From CAWACP01 sp963832965 (GTDB taxonomy: Bacteria > Acidobacteriota > Terriglobia > Bryobacterales > Bryobacteraceae): a stretch of 64,000 nucleotides of DNA. Shown piece by piece: positions 59,336 through 64,000 of the stretch. Location: NCBI GenBank assembly GCA_963832965.1, contig CAWHVW010000003.1, positions 1,426,001 through 1,490,000 of the forward strand. The letters are read 5' to 3'. The position numbers were made by a program, and so were the translations under genes. Each line of letters opens with the position of its first letter. Positions within the stretch are counted from its first letter, which is position 1. Under the pieces are notes generated by a model. The model was not told where the DNA came from. It made no database searches and saw only the letters and a program-made list of their open reading frames with translations.

Positions 59336-60814
59336 ATGCTGTGGAGCAAGCTCTTCATCCCCACATTGCGGGAGAATCCGGTGGAGACCGGAACGGTCAG
59401 CCATCGGCTGCTGATTCGGGCTGGCTACATACGGCGGCTTTCGGCGGACCGGCTCGGCTACCTGCCCCTTGGGCATCGTGCGCTACGCAGGATTGAGCGC
59501 GTCGCGCGCGAAGAGATGGAAATGACCGGCGCACAGGAAATTTGCGTGTCCCACGACGACGATGCCGCCATTCTGGCGCGCGAGTTGCGCAGTTACCGCC
59601 AACTTCCGCAGATCTGGTATCAGCTTCGCTGCGGCGGCATGCAGTTCTGGACGTTAGGCGTCAACGCCTGCTTCGAGCGGCACTGGCGGGTTCTTGAGCG
59701 GATCTTCATGCGGTGCCAGTTGCCGTTCGTATCCATTGGAACCGGCGATTCGCGCGAATTCGTGGTTGAATCCACTGCCGGCGAAAGCTCCGTGGCCCAA
59801 TGCCCAGGCTGCCACTACTCGGCGATGCGAGACCGGGCGGCGGCGACTCCTTCGGCGCCTCTCCTTGCCGATCCCGACGGCGATCGAACACCCGAGGCGT
59901 TTCATACGCCGGGCCGCAAGACCATCGCCGAGATATCAGCCTTCACCGGTCTGCCCGATACGGCGCAAATGAAGAGCCTTGTGATGGTTGCCGCCAGCCG
60001 TCCTGTGCTGGTACTGGTGCGCGGCGATCACCAGCTGAGCGAAACGAAACTCTCCCTGGCCTTGGGCGTGCTTTCCGTTCGCGTCGCGCAACCGGATGAG
60101 ATTCGGGCATGGTTCGGCGCCGGGGCCGGTTCGCTCGGTCCGGTCGGAGTGACTAATATGCGCGTTCTCGCGGATGCGGCCTTGCGGGGGAGGCGCAATA
60201 TGATCGCGGGGGCCAACCGCGACGATTACCACCTGCGCGACGTCACTCCGGGCGCGGATTTCCAGCCCGAATACTTTGACCTTCGCCGCGTCGAGGACGG
60301 CGACACCTGCCAGGACTGCGGCGCAACCCTCGCGTTCCGCAAGGTGATTGAAATCGCCCATTTCCGTACTTTGGCTTCGGCGGATCCGCACGTCACCAGC
60401 GAAGCCAGCGAAGAAGTGCCCGTCCGCATGGGCTCCGCCCACATTGATTTTGAGAGCATGCTCCGCGCCGCTGTCACGCTATGGAACGACCAGGACGGTA
60501 TCGTGCTCCCCGCCGCGATGGCGCCTTTCGAAGTCGTAATCACGCCTGTCAACGTTCAGGATGCCGGGCAGCGGGAGACCGCCGAATCGCTCCACTCCGA
60601 GTGCGCGAGCATCGGCCTCGACGCGCTGTATGACGATCGCCATGAGCGGCCCGGTGTGAAGTTCAAAGACGCCGACCTCATTGGCGTTCCCTGGCGCATC
60701 ACCGTCGGCAAGAAGCTGGCGCTGGGATTGGTGGAGGTGCTCGACCGAACCAGGATCTCATACAACATCTCCGTTGGCGAGGCCGCAAGGTTCGTGAAGA
60801 GCGCAGTGCAATGA
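59336..60814 (+). CDS. Prolyl-tRNA-synthetase-like protein with degenerate catalytic motifs
   Basis: A 492-residue ProRS homologue (bacterial ProRS is ~570). The N-terminus is clear (LWSKLFIPTLRENPVETGTV, LGYLPLGHRALRRIERVARE). Motif 2, normally FRDE...RFG...REF..KDAYSF, is gone: after SYRQLPQIWYQL comes RCGGMQFWTLGVNACFERHW. The GPTHEE loop is SHDDDA, and motif 3 (MGCYGIGVSR) is MGSAHIDFESM. The YbaK-like editing insertion survives (QMKSLVMVAASRPVLVLVRG, GDHQLSETKL), as do AGANRDDYH, GDTCQDCGATL and the anticodon-binding domain. It is unlikely to activate proline; a role in editing or regulation is inference. ATG 59336 matches the family start; overlap with the next gene implies coupling. 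Confidence 0.85.
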   Translation: MLWSKLFIPTLRENPVETGTVSHRLLIRAGYIRRLSADRLGYLPLGHRALRRIERVAREEMEMTGAQEICVSHDDDAAILARELRSYRQLPQIWYQLRCGGMQFWTLGVNACFERHWRVLERIFMRCQLPFVSIGTGDSREFVVESTAGESSVAQCPGCHYSAMRDRAAATPSAPLLADPDGDRTPEAFHTPGRKTIAEISAFTGLPDTAQMKSLVMVAASRPVLVLVRGDHQLSETKLSLALGVLSVRVAQPDEIRAWFGAGAGSLGPVGVTNMRVLADAALRGRRNMIAGANRDDYHLRDVTPGADFQPEYFDLRRVEDGDTCQDCGATLAFRKVIEIAHFRTLASADPHVTSEASEEVPVRMGSAHIDFESMLRAAVTLWNDQDGIVLPAAMAPFEVVITPVNVQDAGQRETAESLHSECASIGLDALYDDRHERPGVKFKDADLIGVPWRITVGKKLALGLVEVLDRTRISYNISVGEAARFVKSAVQ

Positions 60815-61926
60815 GCACGGATTGGCAGCGGGTTCGCTCCGAGTTTCCGGCTCTCCAGGGATGCACGTTTCTGGACACAGCCACCTTCGGCCAATTGCCG
60901 CACCGCGCCGTGGAGGCCGTCTCGCAGCACTTCACCCGCCGCGATGAAACAGCCTGTCGTGACTTTCTGAGCTGGTTTGAAGATGCCGAGCGGACCCGCG
61001 CGAAAATCGCGCAACTGATTGGCGCCTCTGCCGACGACATCGCCTTCGTGCAGAACGCCTCAACCGCGCTGGGCACGTTGATCGCCGGCATCGCCTGGCG
61101 CGCCGGTGATCGAGTGGTCACGCTGGCGCACGAATTCCCCAATAATCTATACGCTCCCGCGGCACTGGTAGAGCGGGGCGTCGAATTCGTCGAGACGGCG
61201 TGGGAGTGTTTCAACGAGGCCTTGTCCGGGCGAACACGTCTTGTCCTGCTCAGCACGGTGAACTACGCAACCGGCTTTCGGCCTCCGCTGGAGACCATCG
61301 GACCGCGCCTGCGAGAGCGCGGTATCGCCTTGTACGTGGATGGAACGCAGAGCGTGGGCGCGTTGCGCTTCGACGTAGAGCGTGTCCAGCCTGCAGCGCT
61401 CGCGGTACATGGATACAAGTGGCTGCTTTGCCCCAATGGCTGCGGTTTCCTTTACCTGCGCCCGGACGTGCGCGATTGGCTGCCAGCCAACGTGGTCGGA
61501 TGGCGCAGCCACTATGACTGGCGCAATGTTGATAATCTTCACCCCGGCCGCCCCCGGCCCTCGCCACGCGCCGAAAAATACGAGGGCGGCATGCTGGCCA
61601 TGCCCCTCGTATACGCGCTGGATGCTTCCGTGAACATGCACCTGGAGCTCGGCCCCGAAGCCATCGAACGTCGCGTCATGGGGCTTGCCGCCCGGTTACG
61701 CGAACTTCTGCTCGCGGCCGGCGCCACGGTCCCCGATCACGGCTCGCAGATCGTTACCGCGTGCTTTCCGGGTGTCGACGCAGGCGCGCTGCGACAGCGC
61801 CTTGAAGAGGGCAAGATATACGTTTCGGCGCGCCACGGAGCCCTGCGCGTGTCCGCGCATTTCTACAACGACGAAAACGACCTGATCCGTTTCCGTGACG
61901 CCCTCGACAAAGCGCTTCTCACGTAA
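60811..61926 (+). CDS. Class V aminotransferase (cysteine-desulfurase/epimerase-like PLP enzyme)
   Basis: A 371-residue fold-type I PLP enzyme. It begins with FLDTATFGQLPHRAVEAVSQ, and contains FVQNASTALGTLIAGIAWRA, the phosphate-binding TRLVLLSTVNYATGF and the PLP Asp in LYVDGTQSVGALRFDV. The Schiff-base Lys is in VHGYKWLLCPNGCGFLYL. The group includes cysteine desulfurases, isopenicillin-N-epimerase-like and kynureninase-like enzymes. The loop Cys needed for desulfurase chemistry is not evident, so a different substrate is likely. The ATG overlaps the ProRS-like stop by four bases (ATGA). Confidence 0.9.
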   Translation: MSTDWQRVRSEFPALQGCTFLDTATFGQLPHRAVEAVSQHFTRRDETACRDFLSWFEDAERTRAKIAQLIGASADDIAFVQNASTALGTLIAGIAWRAGDRVVTLAHEFPNNLYAPAALVERGVEFVETAWECFNEALSGRTRLVLLSTVNYATGFRPPLETIGPRLRERGIALYVDGTQSVGALRFDVERVQPAALAVHGYKWLLCPNGCGFLYLRPDVRDWLPANVVGWRSHYDWRNVDNLHPGRPRPSPRAEKYEGGMLAMPLVYALDASVNMHLELGPEAIERRVMGLAARLRELLLAAGATVPDHGSQIVTACFPGVDAGALRQRLEEGKIYVSARHGALRVSAHFYNDENDLIRFRDALDKALLT

Positions 61927-62000
61927 CCATCAGTCACCATCGGACATCATTAAAACGTAACGGAACCCAACTGTTTACAAATACTTACAAAGGACCTTCC

Positions 62001-62801
62001 ATGGCCCACTTCGGAACTGGCAGACTTGGCAGCGTTATGCTCAGCCTCTTGATTCCATGCGGGATGCTGGCACAGCAGCCCGCTCCCGCTCCAGCGACGG
62101 CGCCCACGCCGGAGCCGGCGGGCACGGCTGCCAGCAGGCCACAGCCCGGGACCCCGCCAGACAAGAGCGGAGACCAGCAACCCGATAAGCGCATTTTCGG
62201 CGTGTTGCCGAACTATCGGACCGCGCCGAAGTCGGCGGAATATCACTCCATCACTCCCCGCCAGAAGTTCACCATCGCCATGAAGGACTCTTTCGACTAT
62301 CCCGTCTACTTCGTATCCGGAGCTTTCGCCGCGCTCTATCAGCTCGAAAATCAGAATCCGTCGTTCGGTCAGGGCCTGAAGGGTTATGCTCATCGCTATA
62401 TCACCTCCTATGGTGACCAGGTCGAAGGCAACATGATGACCGAAGCAATCGTGCCGACGCTCCTGCGCGAAGATCCCCGCTATTTTCCTATGTGGGAAGG
62501 GGGGAAATGGCGGCGCATCTGGTACGCCGGCACCCGCGTGATGGTTGATCGCTCGGACGCGGACAAAGCGCGCTTCAATTTCTCCGAGTGGCTTGGGAAC
62601 GGCGCGGCGGCCTCGATCGGGAATCTTTACTACCCGCAGGCCCGCGGGCTGGCCCCCACCTGGCAGCGGACCTATACACAGGTGGCCACCGATGCCTTCT
62701 CCAACGAGCTGAAGGAATTCTGGCCAGACATCAAGCGGCGCCTCACGCACCGCGATAATAGTGGTGCGGATGTTTCGAACTCGACTGGCCAGCATAAGTG
62801 A
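62001..62801 (+). CDS. Exported protein of unknown function, acidobacterial type
   Basis: A 266-residue protein with a signal peptide (MAHFGTGRLGSVMLSLLIPC) and a Pro/Ala-rich linker (PAPAPATAPTPEPAGTAASR). The mature domain includes KRIFGVLPNYRTAPKSAEYH, FDYPVYFVSGAFAALYQLEN and TEAIVPTLLREDPRYFPMWE. I have seen this arrangement as a recurrent acidobacterial hypothetical; no function is known. Its last ~30 bases overlap the start of the GNAT gene. Confidence 0.82.
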   Translation: MAHFGTGRLGSVMLSLLIPCGMLAQQPAPAPATAPTPEPAGTAASRPQPGTPPDKSGDQQPDKRIFGVLPNYRTAPKSAEYHSITPRQKFTIAMKDSFDYPVYFVSGAFAALYQLENQNPSFGQGLKGYAHRYITSYGDQVEGNMMTEAIVPTLLREDPRYFPMWEGGKWRRIWYAGTRVMVDRSDADKARFNFSEWLGNGAAASIGNLYYPQARGLAPTWQRTYTQVATDAFSNELKEFWPDIKRRLTHRDNSGADVSNSTGQHK

Positions 62802-63231
62802 TCTCGCCATCCTCCTGCGCCACCGCAGGGAAATGTTCCGGGAAATGGGCTACCTCGACGACGGCCTTCTGGATGACGTCGAACGAGCGGCAATCTCCTA
62901 TTTCCAAACAGCGCTGCCCGATGGCGCCTACCGCGCCTGGCTGGTGGAAGCCGAAGACGGCCGGGTGGTGGGAGGCGGCGGTCTGTTGATCGCGGCGTGG
63001 CCAGGGTTTCCGGGCGAAAAGCAATCGCGCCGCGCCTGGATACTCAACGTGTATACGGAGCCAGAGTACCGGCGCCAGGAAATCGCCAAAGGAGTGGTGG
63101 CGACGATCCTCGAATGGTGTCGCAAGGAAGGCTTCATCGCCGTCGCGCTGCACGCCAGTAACGACGGACGCGCCCTGTACGAAGCATTCGGTTTCGGCCC
63201 AACCAACGAAATGCGTCTCCGGCTGGGCTAA
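62770..63231 (+). CDS. GNAT-family N-acetyltransferase
   Basis: A 153-residue acetyl-CoA-dependent transferase. The fold's motifs are DLAILLRHRREMFREMGYLD at the start, AWILNVYTEPEYRRQEIAKG (the Q/RxxGxG/A-like pyrophosphate loop is RRQEIAKG), and ALHASNDGRALYEAFGFGPT at the end. The substrate is unknown. ATG 62770 is chosen; a GTG at 62761 is in frame. It overlaps the 3' end of the preceding gene by 32 bases. Confidence 0.9.
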   Translation: MFRTRLASISDLAILLRHRREMFREMGYLDDGLLDDVERAAISYFQTALPDGAYRAWLVEAEDGRVVGGGGLLIAAWPGFPGEKQSRRAWILNVYTEPEYRRQEIAKGVVATILEWCRKEGFIAVALHASNDGRALYEAFGFGPTNEMRLRLG

Positions 63232-63321
63232 GGGTCCATGCCCTCCCCGAGTGCCAAACCCGTCAGGTTGCACCCGAACTGATCAGTTGCGCGTCCATAT
63301 TAGTGTTGCGCTGGCAGCCGC

Positions 63322-63327
63322 TATAAT
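63322..63327 (+). promoter_or_regulatory. Consensus -10 element upstream of the second S41 gene
   Basis: TATAAT lies 16 bases before the ATG at 63344. No good -35 hexamer is found at the expected distance. If used, transcription would start about 10 bases before the start codon. Confidence 0.35.
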
Positions 63328-63343
63328 GAGAATCAGGATTATC

Positions 63344-64000
63344 ATGTCTTTTCGACGCCCCTCCCTCGTGCTCGTACCTCTGTTCATCGGGCTCTGCTCG
63401 TTGGCGGGAGGTCTTCTGGGCCCAGGACTTACGCGCGTGGCCGCGGCTGCTCCGGAAGACGACGTCAAGAGCAGCATCAAGGCCTTCACGCGCGTGTATC
63501 AGGCAGTTGAGGAGAACGCCGCAGAAAAGCCCACCGCCGACAAAGCCATCTACAAGGGCGCGATTCCCGGCATGCTGCGGACCCTCGATCCGCATTCCAA
63601 CTTCTTCGATCCGAAGGACTTCGCCTCTCTTCGTGATGATCAGCAAGGGCACTATTTTGGCGTGGGAATGCAGGTAGGCCCGCGCAACGGTAAAACCATT
63701 GTGATCGCGCCTTTCGGCGGTTCGCCGGCTTATCGGGCTGGCCTCCGCCCCGGCGACGTCATTCTCGAAGTCGACGAGAAGCGCACCGACAATCTCACCA
63801 CCTCCGAGATCGCTGACCTCCTGAAAGGGCCCAAGGGAACGAACGTCACGGTAATGATTGCCCGCGACGGCGTGGATAAGCCGATCACCTTCAATATCAC
63901 CCGTGACGAGATTCCTCGCAATAGCGTGGAGGAGGCGTTCTGGCTCCGTCCCGGCATCGCCTACCTGGAAATCAGCCAGTTCAACGAGACCACCAGCAAG
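63344..64000 (+). CDS. S41-family C-terminal processing peptidase, 5' part only
   Basis: The frame is open from ATG 63344 to the window edge (219 codons). A signal anchor (RPSLVLVPLFIGLCSLAGGL) precedes AIYKGAIPGMLRTLDPHSNF and a PDZ domain (AYRAGLRPGDVILEVDEKRT, IADLLKGPKGTNVTVMI), then the beginning of the S41 domain (LRPGIAYLEISQFNETT). It is paralogous to the gene at 40104; both have an equivalent helix before the PDZ domain. The catalytic Ser and Lys would lie beyond the edge. Confidence 0.9.
   Translation, partial: MSFRRPSLVLVPLFIGLCSLAGGLLGPGLTRVAAAAPEDDVKSSIKAFTRVYQAVEENAAEKPTADKAIYKGAIPGMLRTLDPHSNFFDPKDFASLRDDQQGHYFGVGMQVGPRNGKTIVIAPFGGSPAYRAGLRPGDVILEVDEKRTDNLTTSEIADLLKGPKGTNVTVMIARDGVDKPITFNITRDEIPRNSVEEAFWLRPGIAYLEISQFNETTSK

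Noticed and set aside
1..64000. Search for tRNA genes, CRISPR arrays, prophage and insertion sequences
   Set aside because: All gaps between genes were read on both strands; no cloverleaf, regularly spaced repeat, integrase or transposase was recognised.

Overview
The window looks like chromosomal DNA from a GC-rich Acidobacteriota bacterium, probably close to the Solibacter/Bryobacter group. This is an inference from gene content: many secreted proteins of acidobacterial type, a collagen-like exported protein with an N-terminal domain I associate with that group, an S41 peptidase pair, an M13 peptidase and a NIPSNAP-type secreted protein. No tRNA, rRNA, CRISPR array, prophage or intact insertion sequence was found. 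Coding density is high.

Layout. 1-9.5 kb: exported and accessory genes, mostly on the minus strand (collagen-like protein, bacterioferritin, DHA2 drug exporter, ankyrin protein, family 2 glycosidase with a MerR regulator, ThiS). 9.5-22.6 kb: a respiratory complex I operon, nuoA-C-D-E-F-G-H-J-K-L-M-N, behind a clear sigma70-like promoter. nuoB and nuoI are absent. 22.6-26.9 kb: a decayed antitoxin/PIN-toxin pair, a YajQ-family protein, a hydrolase, a receiver protein, purB and a metallo-beta-lactamase-fold enzyme. 27.0-35.8 kb: a cluster of polytopic membrane proteins (GT-C/GT87-like), a GT2 glycosyltransferase and a methyltransferase, ending in a tandem duplication. This is probably an envelope glycan locus. 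36.0-43.9 kb: sugar isomerase-like protein, asnS, an arginase-family enzyme, ddl, an S41 peptidase, xseA and a small lipoprotein. 43.9-54.4 kb: YceI, alanine dehydrogenase, HDOD protein, rpsT, beta-propeller protein, M13 peptidase, type II glutamine synthetase and a PPK2 kinase with an unusual repeated N-terminus, followed by a remnant of a second M13 peptidase. 54.5-64 kb: NIPSNAP protein, diguanylate cyclase, ribA, LytS-type sensor kinase, a prolyl-tRNA-synthetase-like protein translationally coupled to a class V aminotransferase, a GNAT enzyme and a second S41 peptidase cut by the window edge.

Most interesting points. (1) The ProRS-like protein at 59336-60814 keeps a recognisable editing (INS/YbaK-like) domain and anticodon-binding domain, but its class II catalytic motifs are missing or altered; it overlaps a PLP enzyme gene by 4 bp. 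(2) The complex I operon lacks both NuoB and NuoI. (3) There are two decayed genes not visible as intact ORFs: a PIN toxin with a truncated partner, and an M13 peptidase fragment. (4) A perfect 11-bp inverted repeat abuts the start codon of the arginase-family gene and contains its likely Shine-Dalgarno sequence.

Caution. nuoD and asnS each carry a single-base indel whose reversal restores a normal protein, and the MFS exporter gene has a similar problem in a G5 run at its start. The most economical explanation is residual sequencing error in the assembly.
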